64,000 nt of DNA from Mycobacterium asiaticum DSM 44297 (GCF_000613245.1 NZ_HG964938.1:778965-842964); one strand, 5' to 3'. Positions 1 to 9,016 are shown, counted from the first letter of the stretch. Numbers and translations: made by a program. Notes: generated from the letters alone by a model not told the origin.

Positions 1-60
1 CAGTACCGCGACCAGCGGTGAGGTCTGTGCCCAAAGTCCGGGCTCGCTGATCAGTCTCAT
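1..60 (-). CDS. Unidentified protein, 5' end only (cut by window edge)
   Basis: A minus-strand ATG at 60-58 overlaps the TGA of the upstream gene (ATGA junction) and stays open for 20 codons to the window edge, beginning MRLISEPGLWAQ. The overlap is typical of translational coupling and makes this the probable next gene of the same operon. Twenty residues are too few to assign a family. It could also be a chance open frame. Confidence 0.4.
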   Translation of the reverse strand, partial: MRLISEPGLWAQTSPLVAVL

Positions 61-1403
61 CCCGCCACCTGCAGTTCCAGCATCGACTTGATGCGCTGGC
101 GGTGGTCGAGGCTGACCGACCTGGCGACACCTTCCAGCAGCGACCGCACATCGTCGATGTCCTCACAAGGCTCCTGCCATACGTCGCGCCCGTGCAGTCG
201 CGCCCACAGCCGGCTCAGGTATGGCTGCGCGTACGACGCGAGATCGTCGACGACCTGTTGCTGGCGCGGATGAATCGGCCCGCCCTCGGCCAGATAACGC
301 CGCGCATGCAGTACATAGGCCTCCTTACGCAGCCGCGCCTGAATCTGCGCGGCCAGCCCATAACGGCTGGTGACCGAGCGGTCCAGCGGTGCCAGGTCGA
401 CGGCCACCTCGATTCCCGCCACCAAAGTGGCCTGCTTGTCCTCGGCCAGCAAGCCCCACGGCGCGCACGCCCGGTCCACCTCCTCCGCGCATAACAGCGG
501 GACATCCGGCAGTGCATCCCTATCCAGGGCGCGCCGCAACGTGGACCGGACCCGGTCCACCACCGTGCGATCCAGCGGGCGGTCACTTTCGGAGCCGCCG
601 GCCACTTCCGGGGGACGTTGTGGGGCAGAGGCGCTCAAGCCCAGCTCAACGATCGACCATGGCAGTTCGGCGGATTCGAGGCGGATCAGAGCGCCCAGGT
701 TGTAGGGCGTGGTGTCGGCGATCATTGCAGTCCAGACCCGCTGTCGCGCCGCCGCGGCGGTGTGACTCTTGACCGTGCCGAGCACGGTGGTCAGCTCTGC
801 CATGAACGGTTCGCGCGGGGCATCGTCGGCCCGCACGTCGCGCCAGCTCGCGACCAGCTGGGCCGCCAGCGTCGAAACCACCTGTGCGCTGGCCACGTAA
901 TCGTTGAGCACCTCGACCGCGGTGCGATCCCTGCCTTGATGTACCTCCTGCAGCACCTGGGCCGCGGTAGCCGAATCTTCGGTCGTCGGTGCGCCTTTGG
1001 TGACGGCAAGCTCGAAACACACCGGGAAGTACAGCTCCTGTGCGTTGCCGCTGCGAATCCGTAGCCGTCTGCGCTGCAGCTTCAGCACTTCGAACCAAGC
1101 TGCTGCCCAACGTAATTCGGCTGCCTTACCGACGATCAAGCTGTGAATTGTCGCGGCGACAGCATCGGTGACAACGGGCGCCGAATACTGCGGGTTGGCG
1201 CGCAACCGCAGCACCAACGGGTCGATGATGCGTTTCACGGTCCGGCTCAACGGGCCGCCGTCGTCGCTGCTCAATACTTCTACGCCGGGACCGACGGCCC
1301 GCCACGCAGCGTCGATAACCGCCCGCCGGGGCTGTCCCGGTGCGCGGTCGTCGCGTCCGTCGCGTCCGTTCAGGGCAGGCTCCACCTGCGGATCGGCGCT
1401 CAT
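57..1403 (-). CDS. Hypothetical protein (448 aa) in the TPR-CHAT cluster
   Basis: I do not recognise a family. The chosen ATG gives a protein starting MSADPQVEP; the frame stays open further upstream, but that part runs antisense to the small plus-strand gene and looks non-coding. The protein is soluble, mostly helical by composition, has no signal peptide or membrane segment, and is rich in Arg, Ala and Leu. It lies on the same strand as the TPR and CHAT genes but is separated from CHAT by a plus-strand gene, so co-transcription is possible but not certain. Its stop overlaps the start of another gene at the window edge. A role as partner or substrate of the CHAT protein is only inference from position. 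Confidence 0.7.
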   Translation of the reverse strand: MSADPQVEPALNGRDGRDDRAPGQPRRAVIDAAWRAVGPGVEVLSSDDGGPLSRTVKRIIDPLVLRLRANPQYSAPVVTDAVAATIHSLIVGKAAELRWAAAWFEVLKLQRRRLRIRSGNAQELYFPVCFELAVTKGAPTTEDSATAAQVLQEVHQGRDRTAVEVLNDYVASAQVVSTLAAQLVASWRDVRADDAPREPFMAELTTVLGTVKSHTAAAARQRVWTAMIADTTPYNLGALIRLESAELPWSIVELGLSASAPQRPPEVAGGSESDRPLDRTVVDRVRSTLRRALDRDALPDVPLLCAEEVDRACAPWGLLAEDKQATLVAGIEVAVDLAPLDRSVTSRYGLAAQIQARLRKEAYVLHARRYLAEGGPIHPRQQQVVDDLASYAQPYLSRLWARLHGRDVWQEPCEDIDDVRSLLEGVARSVSLDHRQRIKSMLELQVAG

Positions 1404-1487
1404 GACCACAGGATAGGGGCAGCCGGGAAAATCCTGGTACTCGAAAAGTTGGGTTCGGTAGCCGATCGATGTCCCGAAGCTAGTCCC

Positions 1488-1856
1488 ATGAACAAGTCCA
1501 AGCTCATGGCAATCGGAGCCCAGATCGCGTTGCTGGCGACATTGACCCGCCGGGCCACCCGCAACGCGCGCAAGCGCACTGACGACAGCCTCGCGGTCGG
1601 GGTCGGCACGGTGCGAACCGTCGTGAATGAGCAGGCACACGCGCACGCCGGCGAACGCCAGATCTGGATCGAGGTGTCCAGCGTGCACGGTGACACCTTC
1701 GTCGGCCGCTTGGTGCATGACGACCCCGACGCGGACCTGTCCACATTGCGTCCCGGCCTCGTCATGTTGGTCGCGTTCGATCCCGCTGCGCGGGAAGAGC
1801 TTTCGCTACCCGACGACGTGTTGGCGGTGCGGGCTCAGGGTCTCGCCCTGGTGTAA
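1488..1856 (+). CDS. Small hypothetical protein with N-terminal hydrophobic helix (122 aa)
   Basis: The ATG reads MNKSKLMAIGAQIALLATL, giving a short N-terminal hydrophobic helix followed by a basic stretch (RRATRNARKR), then a hydrophilic domain of about 85 residues with HDDPDADLSTLRPG near its middle. That arrangement suggests a membrane-anchored cytoplasmic domain. I do not recognise the family. It runs opposite to the flanking genes, with its stop 12 bp from the stop of the CHAT gene, so those two converge. Codon choice is GC-rich and normal for the window. The longer frame upstream of this ATG overlaps the 448-aa gene antisense and is rejected as the start. Confidence 0.6.
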   Translation: MNKSKLMAIGAQIALLATLTRRATRNARKRTDDSLAVGVGTVRTVVNEQAHAHAGERQIWIEVSSVHGDTFVGRLVHDDPDADLSTLRPGLVMLVAFDPAAREELSLPDDVLAVRAQGLALV

Positions 1857-1868
1857 CCGACGCGCCGT

Positions 1869-3236
1869 TCAACGCGCACCGTCTACGGCGAACGTGACCA
1901 GCGCACCCCAGAACAGCGGACTGGCGGCGACGGCGCCATCCCGCCAGCGCCGCATCTGCGCCCGCTGCCAGCGATTGACCGCGCATCCGGCGGCGGCCTC
2001 CTCGTGCGCACTGTCCACGCCGACAACGACTTCGGCCATAGGATCGGGCGGGTTCGCGCCGTCGCCGGCCGGTCCGAACTGCCGATAGGCGGCCGTAGTG
2101 GGCAGCGACCAGAGCGTAGCGGTCACCAGCTGCGCCCCGCCCAGGATCATCGCCGCCACCAGACCGGTCGCCTCGTCGAACTGGTAGTCCCCGCCCGAAG
2201 CGCAGGCCAGCAGCGCCACCCGCGGCGGGATCGGCAACCGTAGCGACATCAAATCCGAGGCGGTCAAGGGGCGATGATTGCCGATCGGCGCGGCGTCTCC
2301 GGGCGCAGCTGCGGTACACGCGAGGTGCAGTGCGGCCCGATCGGCATGGCCCACGTCGTCGTCGGCGGAGCTGGCGTGTCCGACGTACACCAGCCGGCTC
2401 GGCTGTCGGGTCAGCAACTCAGCCAACCAGCCGCGGTCGGCGTCCTGGCGGCGAAATAGCTCCACGGCGCTGCCGACGTCCGGCAGGACCCGCCGGCGCC
2501 GTAGCGATTCGGCGAAATGCCTTGCTAGCGGGGTCTGTTCCGATGGTCGCCCAAGTACTGATCCCAGCGCGGAGTCCGGCCGTTGTCCCGGTACCCGCGG
2601 ATCCAGGATCAGTAGCGCGGGGCCTTCATGCCGGGCACTCCAATCGGTGTGGGCGCGCGGCGCGTGCACGATGTTCTGTGGCACCGCCATCAGCACATCG
2701 ACCAACTCCATCAGGCGATAGCCGTCGGTGTGCTCTTTGACATCGGCGAGTTGCCAGGGGATTTGAGCGGCCACCCGCCCGCTGGAAGTGATCGCGTCCT
2801 GCCGGGCCCGCACCAATTCTTCTTTGCTGGGCCCGGATTTCGGCACCGCGAGCAATCCCCAGGGCACCCTGGCCAACCGGGCGCTGGGCGAGATGAACAG
2901 TGTCGGCCGCGGAGTTGCGGCGCAATCCGCCAGCAATTGCCATCCCGCGGTGCCGATGAGCAGAACACCGAGGATGTAGGCCACCGTCAGCTCGGTGTCC
3001 GGTGTCGCGAATGGGCCGCGGGTCAGAGCCCGCTCGATGGCGTCCCGCCTGCTCTCTGAGCCATATGGCTCGGGCAGGGCATCGCGCAATTCCTGTAAGG
3101 CAGCCAACAGAATTGGCTCCTCCACCACCCAGTTGACGGTCTGTTGCGTCATTCCGGACTGGTCGATCAAGCGCAGGCTGGCATATGTGGCGATCCCGAC
3201 GTCAGCGTAACGCAGGACCAGGGTCGCGCCGGTCAT
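1869..3236 (-). CDS. CHAT-domain (caspase-like) protein
   Basis: 455-aa protein whose C-terminal half fits the CHAT family of caspase-HetF cysteine proteases. The likely catalytic dyad is visible: His287 in YVGHASS and Cys345 in LLACASGG, about 58 residues apart and followed by GLVAAMILGGAQLVTATLW, as in CHAT proteins. The N-terminal third (about 1-180) is a non-catalytic region without signal peptide. The ATG overlaps the stop of the upstream TPR gene as ATGA, which sets the start and implies coupled translation. CHAT proteases are commonly paired with TPR sensor or scaffold proteins in bacteria; the substrate here is unknown. Activity is inferred from motif conservation. Confidence 0.8.
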   Translation of the reverse strand: MTGATLVLRYADVGIATYASLRLIDQSGMTQQTVNWVVEEPILLAALQELRDALPEPYGSESRRDAIERALTRGPFATPDTELTVAYILGVLLIGTAGWQLLADCAATPRPTLFISPSARLARVPWGLLAVPKSGPSKEELVRARQDAITSSGRVAAQIPWQLADVKEHTDGYRLMELVDVLMAVPQNIVHAPRAHTDWSARHEGPALLILDPRVPGQRPDSALGSVLGRPSEQTPLARHFAESLRRRRVLPDVGSAVELFRRQDADRGWLAELLTRQPSRLVYVGHASSADDDVGHADRAALHLACTAAAPGDAAPIGNHRPLTASDLMSLRLPIPPRVALLACASGGDYQFDEATGLVAAMILGGAQLVTATLWSLPTTAAYRQFGPAGDGANPPDPMAEVVVGVDSAHEEAAAGCAVNRWQRAQMRRWRDGAVAASPLFWGALVTFAVDGAR

Positions 3237-4966
3237 GGCCAGGTCGACCAAGCCGGCTCGGCGGCGGTCACCTCGCGGCCGTACCGCGCAAACGCCAGCG
3301 CGCGATAGTGGCTCATGATCGGCGGCGCACCCGGTTGCATCTGCAATGGCGGCAGCGGTCCGAGCCGGGTCAGTGAATTGGTTTGCGAGGCGGCAGGTCC
3401 GGCTGCCGCCGTCGGAAGGCGCAGGTCGTCGTCGCTCTCGACGAGCACCGGGCCGGTACCGGTGGACTCCCATTCACCGACCTGACGTTGCCGTTGTTCG
3501 GTGTTGAATGTGCCCCGGGCACTGTGGTATTCGACCAGCTCGCTGATCAGCTCGGTGTTCTCCCATTCCCACGCAACCGCAAATGCGCTGGCCAGGATGG
3601 GCGCCGAGACCTGTGCGGCCCAACGTGATCGGGCATCGGCGTCGGCGATCGAGTAACGTACGGAGTCCACGGCCAGGGCGGCGGGCACCTTGAGTTCGGC
3701 CGCTTGTTCCAGCTTGCCCATCGCGCGCCAGTACTCCGGGGTCCCGGCCTCGCCGCGCAGAATTCCGAGTGACTCGGCCTGCCGGGCCTCGGTTTCCTGC
3801 AACGACTCGTCGGGGTCACCGGAGCCGTCGAAACCCAGATCCGCCAGCGCGTCCGCCCGCCAAACGGTTCCCAGGTGGTTGTCCAGCATCGCGTACTGCA
3901 GCCAGCTGCTGCGCGGCGACGAGTCGAGCAACTCCCGGGCCTGCGCGATCAGCTCGACAGCTTGGGGAAAGCGACCCCAGAATATTGCGATCCAACTGCG
4001 CTGCAACAGAATACGGTGAAGATGCAGCGGTTTGCCCAGGTCGCGCCAGTGCCGCTCGGCGTGCTCCCAGCACTGGTCGGCAGCTTCCAGCGCACCGCTG
4101 GCGAGCCGGGTCAGCCCCATGTACAGCCAGCAGCGAGACACGTCGTGGGCGCGCGCGTGGCGGGCGATCACCGGGTAGGCGTCGGACACCAGCTGCTCGG
4201 TGGTCTCGTGGTCACCGGCGGTCCAGCAGGCTGCGGCACGCTCCAGTTGTGTTCGCGCGCTTGCCAATTCCCAACCGTGGGCTTCGGCGCGCGCGCCGGC
4301 GCGGCGCAGCCAGGGCTCAGCCTCGGCCAGTCGCCCGGTCTCGATGCAGAATCTGCCGTAGCCGGTCGCCGCCGAAACCCAGACGTAGTCGTCGGCTTCA
4401 GTTTTCCCTGCGGAGCGGTTGAGGGCGTCGAGCACCTCGGCCCATAACGGCAGCGAGCGCACATGCAGATCGTCGTCACACAGGGCGGTCGCACATAGCA
4501 GCCGGGCGTGGGTGAGTAGCCGTTGCTGCTCATCCGCGAGATCTTCGTCGAAGCACTCGTATTCAGCCAGTACGCGCAGCGCGTCCGCCGCTTGCTCGTG
4601 GTCGCCCTGTGCCGCGGCCAATCCGATGTCGAGGAACTGTGCCCGCCGCGAGTAGCGCAGGACCATGTGGGCGATCTCGGCATCTGACATGTTCACCTGG
4701 GCGGCGGCCTCGGGCCGGGTGCCATCCAGGATGCCCCGGTAGATCGCCAGCGGTTCGCGCATTCGCCGGATGCATTCGCGCACTCCGTCATTCGCGCCCC
4801 GGACCAGATAGATCTCGCCGAGCTGTGCGAAGACTTCCAGCAACAGGTCGTCGCGGTCAGCCTGTTCGATCTGCGGCGGCAGCGTCAGCAGCAGATCCCG
4901 GGCCGCGCCCTCGTCGGCGGCGAACGTCAGCTGACGCGCCCGATTGAGGTCGCCGGTGATCGACAC
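3233..4966 (-). CDS. TPR-repeat protein, partner of the CHAT protein
   Basis: 577-aa all-helical protein made of successive helix-turn-helix units typical of tetratricopeptide repeats, for example around YMGLTRLASGALEAADQCWEHAERHW and LAEAEPWLRRAGARAEAHGWELA. The GTG start (VSITGDLNRARQ) is preferred because the frame upstream encodes Cys- and Arg-rich sequence without repeat character. No transmembrane segment or signal peptide is seen. It is the first gene of the minus-strand cluster and overlaps the CHAT gene by 4 bp. TPR proteins usually act as protein-binding scaffolds, so it may recognise the trigger or present the substrate to the CHAT protease; this is inference. Confidence 0.75.
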   Translation of the reverse strand: MSITGDLNRARQLTFAADEGAARDLLLTLPPQIEQADRDDLLLEVFAQLGEIYLVRGANDGVRECIRRMREPLAIYRGILDGTRPEAAAQVNMSDAEIAHMVLRYSRRAQFLDIGLAAAQGDHEQAADALRVLAEYECFDEDLADEQQRLLTHARLLCATALCDDDLHVRSLPLWAEVLDALNRSAGKTEADDYVWVSAATGYGRFCIETGRLAEAEPWLRRAGARAEAHGWELASARTQLERAAACWTAGDHETTEQLVSDAYPVIARHARAHDVSRCWLYMGLTRLASGALEAADQCWEHAERHWRDLGKPLHLHRILLQRSWIAIFWGRFPQAVELIAQARELLDSSPRSSWLQYAMLDNHLGTVWRADALADLGFDGSGDPDESLQETEARQAESLGILRGEAGTPEYWRAMGKLEQAAELKVPAALAVDSVRYSIADADARSRWAAQVSAPILASAFAVAWEWENTELISELVEYHSARGTFNTEQRQRQVGEWESTGTGPVLVESDDDLRLPTAAAGPAASQTNSLTRLGPLPPLQMQPGAPPIMSHYRALAFARYGREVTAAEPAWSTWP

Positions 4967-5043
4967 GGCTGCATCATAAATCCGGACGCCAATCCGGAAC
5001 GGCGGACATGCACTGCATGCCCGCCGCCCCGAACTACCCCTCA

Positions 5044-5529
5044 TCAGCCGCACGACACCTTGATGCTGAAGTCCTTGGTGATCATTCCGGCCATCGGGTT
5101 CTTCAGGTCGGCGCCCTGCGCCTGCCCGGTGATGGTGTAGGTCTTGCCGTCCACCGCAACCTTGGCCTCACCGACCTTGGCGCCCATGTTGTCGGAGACC
5201 GACAGGGCGTTGCCGTCGACGACCATGGCCAGCGAGTCGACCGTCGGCGGGTTGCCTTCGGTCATGACCACCGCCAGCGCCTGCTGGCCGCCGGTCGAAC
5301 CACTACCGATGTTGATCTTGCCGCCCTGCCGGACGCAGGTGACCGAGGACGGGTTCAGACCCGCCAAGTCCGAGCCGCCCACCTTGACCTCGGTTCCGGC
5401 GCCGCCACCCGTGGCGACACTGGCCGGCGCATTCGAAGCCGGGCTGGCGGTGTGGCCGCCGCTCGAGCAGCCCACCAGCGCGGACGCGCAGCCTAGGGTT
5501 CCGATCGCAACCGCGATAGCACGTTTCAC
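5044..5529 (-). CDS. LpqH-like (19-kDa antigen family) lipoprotein
   Basis: 161-aa predicted lipoprotein. The GTG start is supported by GGAAGGAAG about 5 bases upstream. Residues 1-20 form a signal peptide ending in the lipobox LVGC, followed by a Ser/Gly/Ala-rich linker, so the mature protein is probably lipidated and cell-surface. The mature domain has the LpqH-family pattern: one Cys near the start (SVTCVRQGGKINI), TEGNPPTVDSLAMVV, a YTITGQAQGADLKNPM segment and a second Cys in the C-terminal FSIKVSCG; the two Cys probably form a disulfide. LpqH-type lipoproteins are TLR2 agonists in mycobacteria. It stands alone, divergent from the enoyl-CoA hydratase gene. Confidence 0.8.
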   Translation of the reverse strand: MKRAIAVAIGTLGCASALVGCSSGGHTASPASNAPASVATGGGAGTEVKVGGSDLAGLNPSSVTCVRQGGKINIGSGSTGGQQALAVVMTEGNPPTVDSLAMVVDGNALSVSDNMGAKVGEAKVAVDGKTYTITGQAQGADLKNPMAGMITKDFSIKVSCG

Positions 5530-5632
5530 TGGACTTCCTTCCGTCATGCGCCGCCCTGATGGCGTCGTCATGGGAGCAAGTACAGGCGGTGGGCGTTGCT
5601 ACCGATCCCAAAAATTGTGGTGAAGTATCCCT

Positions 5633-6373
5633 GTGATCGAGATCCAAGCAGCGGGATCGGTGCAGGTGCTGACGCTTTCCTGGGGACGGGTGAATGCGCT
5701 TGACGTCGAGAGCCTCGGTGAGCTGACGCAAACCATCCAGGAGCTCGCCCGCTCGGGCGGCGGTGCGCTGGTGATCACCGGCGCTGGGCGGGTGTTTTCG
5801 GCCGGGGTGGACCTCAATCGCGTGATCGAGGGCGGAGCGGGCTACACCGATCAGCTGGTTCCCGCGCTGTCCGATGCGTTCAAGGCGGTGTTCAGCTACC
5901 CGGGACCGACCGTGGCGGCGATCAACGGCGCGGCGATAGCCGGCGGGTGCGTGTTGGCCGGGGCATGCGATTGGCGCCTGGCCAGCCCGGAGGCGCAGAT
6001 CGGCGCCGCCGAGGTCCGGGTTGGTGTCGCGTTTCCGGTCGCCGCACTCGAGGTGTTGCGCTACGCCTGCGGTGACCACGCCGAAGAGGTCCTGCTCGGC
6101 GGACGTAGCTACCGCGGCGACGAAGCCGTCGCCAGGGGATTGGCCCATCGCATCGTGTCTGGGGACCTATTGGACGCGGCCGTGACCGAAGCGACCGACC
6201 TCAGCGGCATCCCGGCGCAGGCGTACAGCCACACCAAGGCCCAATTGCGGGGTCCGGCGCTGCAGCGCATCCTCGATGGCGCGCAGATCGATGATGAAGT
6301 ACGCCGGATCTGGGGTGCTGACCAGACGCTGCAGGGCATCGCTGACTACGTCGAGCGGCTGCGGCGCCGCTGA
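5633..6373 (+). CDS. Enoyl-CoA hydratase/isomerase family protein
   Basis: 246-aa crotonase-fold protein starting at GTG. The CoA-binding and oxyanion-hole segments are visible as GAGRVFSAGVDL (about residues 50-62) and AAINGAAIAGGCVLAGACD (about 96-114). The usual second catalytic Glu position lies in EVRVGVAFPV; whether true hydratase chemistry is retained cannot be judged. It probably acts on a CoA thioester in lipid or acid catabolism. It converges on lucA, with 4 bp between the stop codons. Paralogues are numerous in mycobacteria, so no gene name is given. Confidence 0.8.
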   Translation: MIEIQAAGSVQVLTLSWGRVNALDVESLGELTQTIQELARSGGGALVITGAGRVFSAGVDLNRVIEGGAGYTDQLVPALSDAFKAVFSYPGPTVAAINGAAIAGGCVLAGACDWRLASPEAQIGAAEVRVGVAFPVAALEVLRYACGDHAEEVLLGGRSYRGDEAVARGLAHRIVSGDLLDAAVTEATDLSGIPAQAYSHTKAQLRGPALQRILDGAQIDDEVRRIWGADQTLQGIADYVERLRRR

Positions 6374-6377
6374 GGAC

Positions 6378-7265
6378 CTATTCCTCGACCGCGACCCCGC
6401 CGCGGGTGCGCCGGCGGCGGTGCGATGTCTTGCCGGTGGGCCGCCGGTTGCGGAGTCGCTGTTGGACGGGCGCTTCGACGGTTTCGGCGTCGGCGGTCTC
6501 GCCTTCGGATTTCTCAGCTTCGGAGGTCTCGGAGGTTTCCTCCGTCGCCTCGGCGGGCGTCTCGTCGGTTTCCGGCGCTTGAGTTACCGGTTCGGGCACC
6601 TGTGCCTGGACGGTCTCGGCCTGCGTCGATTCCTCGTCTTCGGCCTCGTCGGTGTCTTCGGAGGTTTCAGATTCTTCTGCTTCGTCGGCCGCTTCCGCTT
6701 CGTCGGTCGCTTCCGCTTCGTCGGTCGCTTCGTCTTCGTCAGCCTCGTCGGCCGCATCGACCTCGTCGGCCTTGCCGCCCTTCTTTCCGCGGCCCCGGAC
6801 CTTCTTGACCTTCTTCGGCTTGATCGGTTTGGGCGGCGGTGGCGGCAACTCGGCCACGAACGACAGGTAGAAAGCGAAGAACCCGAGCACCGCAATGGCC
6901 GCGGCCGCCCCGTAGATCGCGAACAACCATTGGCCCACGGTGTCCAGCTTCAACCAGAACTCGCCGATCGCCGTGCCCACGATCAACACACCGGCGAGCA
7001 CATGCGCCACGATGGAACAGGTCCTGATCGTCAGCGCCATTTGCGGGGTGCCCAGCTCGGGTTTGCCCGTGCGCCGCTGAGTGAAGACCACCGGCAGGGC
7101 GGCCAGTCCGATCAGCGCGCCGGTGACGATCCGCAGCACCCGCCCGAGCATTTCTGGCGTGTCGCCCACCAACTCGGGCCAGCGCGGCAATACGAAATAG
7201 AAGAAGAGGACGCCCGCGCCGATCGAAAACGACGCGTGCCAAAGCATGGCGACTTTGCGCCCCAT
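6378..7265 (-). CDS. lucA: LucA, lipid uptake coordinator (Rv3723-like)
   Basis: 295-aa membrane protein with four hydrophobic segments within residues 1-155, then a Lys/Pro hinge (PPPPPKPIKPKKVKKV) and a long acidic tail of near-repeats of DEAEAT, ending in a basic patch. The ATG is set by GAGGAGG immediately upstream. M. tuberculosis LucA stabilises the Mce1 fatty-acid and Mce4 cholesterol transporters; orthology is inferred from the topology, the Glu/Ala-rich tail and the position next to tRNA-Ser, SRP RNA and aspC. The tail is low-complexity and likely varies in length between species. Confidence 0.8.
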   Translation of the reverse strand: MGRKVAMLWHASFSIGAGVLFFYFVLPRWPELVGDTPEMLGRVLRIVTGALIGLAALPVVFTQRRTGKPELGTPQMALTIRTCSIVAHVLAGVLIVGTAIGEFWLKLDTVGQWLFAIYGAAAAIAVLGFFAFYLSFVAELPPPPPKPIKPKKVKKVRGRGKKGGKADEVDAADEADEDEATDEAEATDEAEAADEAEESETSEDTDEAEDEESTQAETVQAQVPEPVTQAPETDETPAEATEETSETSEAEKSEGETADAETVEAPVQQRLRNRRPTGKTSHRRRRTRGGVAVEE

Positions 7266-7349
7266 ACCCCTCCTCATACAGCTTGAACTCACGCCACCGA
7301 AAGGTGACCAGGCCGAATGTCGTTCCTGGTCACACGGCGGACCGTACAG

Positions 7350-7435
7350 CGGAGGATGCGGGATTTGAACCCGCGAGGGCTATTAACCCAACCCGCGTTC
7401 CAGGCGAGCGCCATAGGCCACTAGGCGAATCCTCC
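7350..7435 (-). tRNA. serT: tRNA-Ser (anticodon GGA)
   Basis: The minus strand folds as a class II tRNA. The acceptor stem pairs GGAGGAT with ATCCTCC, the anticodon stem CTCGC/GCGGG encloses loop CTGGAAC (anticodon GGA, reading UCC), a long variable arm follows, and the T arm contains GGTTCAAATCC. The 3' CCA is not encoded. A possible -10 TACCAT lies just upstream on the minus strand at 7447-7442. Confidence 0.95.
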
Positions 7436-7515
7436 GTGGTCATGGTAGCTGCTGAACGGTGCCGGGTGTCCCGGGTACCTGCCACCACCGCCGTCGAGTC
7501 GTCGCGGCCTGGTAC

Positions 7516-7521
7516 TACACT
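7516..7521 (+). promoter_or_regulatory. -10 element of the SRP RNA promoter
   Basis: TACACT matches the SigA -10 consensus TANNNT and ends 7 bases before the predicted 5' end of the SRP RNA. No convincing -35 hexamer is visible, as is common for mycobacterial promoters. Confidence 0.5.
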
Positions 7522-7528
7522 CGCCGGT

Positions 7529-7614
7529 GGACCCCGCGCGGCGTCTATCCTGTGAACTCCCCCAGGGCCGGAAGGCAGCAAGGGTCAATGGGCTCTGTCG
7601 GGTGCGCGGGGTCC
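7529..7614 (+). ncRNA. ffs: Bacterial small SRP RNA (4.5S)
   Basis: The apical loop and Ffh-binding signature GGGCCGGAAGGCAGCAAGG is present at 7565-7583. The ends pair perfectly, GGACCCCGCGC at the 5' end with GCGCGGGGTCC at the 3' end, which sets the limits of the hairpin. It is the RNA part of the signal recognition particle, needed with Ffh for co-translational membrane targeting. It sits just upstream of aspC. Confidence 0.93.
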
Positions 7615-7645
7615 CCTCATTTCCCGGTACATACGAAAGGGCCGC

Positions 7646-8917
7646 ATGGCGTCGTTCGATTCCCTCAGCCCTGAAGAGTTGTCCGCGCTGCACGCGCGCC
7701 ACCAGCAGGAGTATGCGGCGCTGCAGGCTAAGAATCTCTCGCTGGATCTGACCCGCGGCAAGCCGTCGCCCGAACAGCTCGATCTGTCCAACCAGCTGCT
7801 GTCGCAGCCCGGCGCCGACTTCCGTGACCCGGAGGGGACCGACACCCGCAACTATGGCGGACTGCACGGCCTGCCGGGGTTGCGGGCGATCTTCGCCGAG
7901 TTGCTCGGCCTTCCGGTGCAGAACCTGATTGCGGGCAACAACGCCAGCCTGGAGTTCATGCACGACGTCGTCGTCTTCTCGATGCTGCATGGCGGCGTGG
8001 ATTCGCCGCGGCCGTGGAGCAAGGAGCCGGCCGTCAAGTTCCTGTGCCCGGTGCCCGGCTATGACCGGCACTTTGCCATCACCGAGACGATGGGCATCGA
8101 GATGATCCCGGTTCCCATGCTCGAGGACGGCCCGGACGTCGACCTGATCGAAGAACTGGTCGCGGCCGACCCAGCAATCAAGGGCATGTGGACGGTCCCG
8201 GTCTTCGGCAATCCGACCGGGATCACTTACTCCTGGGAGAACGTCCGACGTCTGGTCCAGATGCAGACCGCGGCCAGCGACTTCCGCCTGTTCTGGGACA
8301 ACGCCTATGCGGTGCACACCCTGACCCACGACTTCATCCGTCAGGTCGACGTGCTCGGCCTGGCCACCAAGGCGGGCAACCCCAACCGGCCCTACATCTT
8401 CGCGTCCACGTCCAAGATCACCTTCGCCGGTGCCGGGGTCAGCTTCTTCGGCGGCTCGCTCGGCAACATCGCCTGGTACCTGCAGTACGCCGGGAAGAAG
8501 TCGATCGGGCCGGACAAGGTGAACCAGCTACGCCACCTGCGCTTCTTCGGCGACGCCGACGGGGTGCGGCTGCACATGCTTCGACACCAGCAAATCCTGG
8601 CGCCGAAGTTCGCGCTGGCCGCCGAGATCCTGGAGCAACGGCTGGGCGACGCCAAGATCGCCTCGTGGACCGAGCCAAAGGGCGGCTATTTCATCAGCCT
8701 CGACGTGTTGCCCGGGACCGCACGCCGGACCGTCGCGCTCGCCAAGGATGCCGGGATCGCCGTGACCGAGGCCGGTGCGTCCTTCCCGTATCGCAAAGAC
8801 CCGGACGACAAGAACATTCGCATCGCGCCGTCTTTCCCGTCGTTGTCGGACCTACGTGACGCGGTTGACGGGCTGGCCACGTGCGCACTGCTGGCAGCGA
8901 CCGAATCTCTCACTTGA
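7646..8917 (+). CDS. aspC: Aspartate aminotransferase (Rv3722c-like)
   Basis: 423-aa PLP-dependent aminotransferase of the class I fold, subgroup typified by Rv3722c, the principal aspartate aminotransferase of M. tuberculosis. Visible landmarks are TRGKPSPEQLDL near the N-terminus, the substrate and cofactor segments NYGGLHGLPGLR and GNPTGITYSWENV, and the Schiff-base lysine in STSKITFAGAGVSFFGG (about residue 255). It makes aspartate for the lysine, methionine, threonine and nucleotide pathways, which fits with ask-asd in the same window. The ATG follows a GAAAGGG ribosome-binding site. The gene lies between the SRP RNA and dnaX. Confidence 0.9.
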   Translation: MASFDSLSPEELSALHARHQQEYAALQAKNLSLDLTRGKPSPEQLDLSNQLLSQPGADFRDPEGTDTRNYGGLHGLPGLRAIFAELLGLPVQNLIAGNNASLEFMHDVVVFSMLHGGVDSPRPWSKEPAVKFLCPVPGYDRHFAITETMGIEMIPVPMLEDGPDVDLIEELVAADPAIKGMWTVPVFGNPTGITYSWENVRRLVQMQTAASDFRLFWDNAYAVHTLTHDFIRQVDVLGLATKAGNPNRPYIFASTSKITFAGAGVSFFGGSLGNIAWYLQYAGKKSIGPDKVNQLRHLRFFGDADGVRLHMLRHQQILAPKFALAAEILEQRLGDAKIASWTEPKGGYFISLDVLPGTARRTVALAKDAGIAVTEAGASFPYRKDPDDKNIRIAPSFPSLSDLRDAVDGLATCALLAATESLT

Positions 8918-9016
8918 TTCTGCGCTGACGGCGGGAAAGTTCAGGTGCCCCGTGCCCTGGACGCAGAATCAACGCCGACGAGCGAGGCGTCGGCCCGCGT
9001 CGGTAGCCTGCTCACC

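Noticed and set aside
1869..4966. Type III-E CRISPR or gasdermin context for the TPR-CHAT pair
   Set aside because: No fused Cas7-type effector, CRISPR array or gasdermin-like protein is visible in the window.
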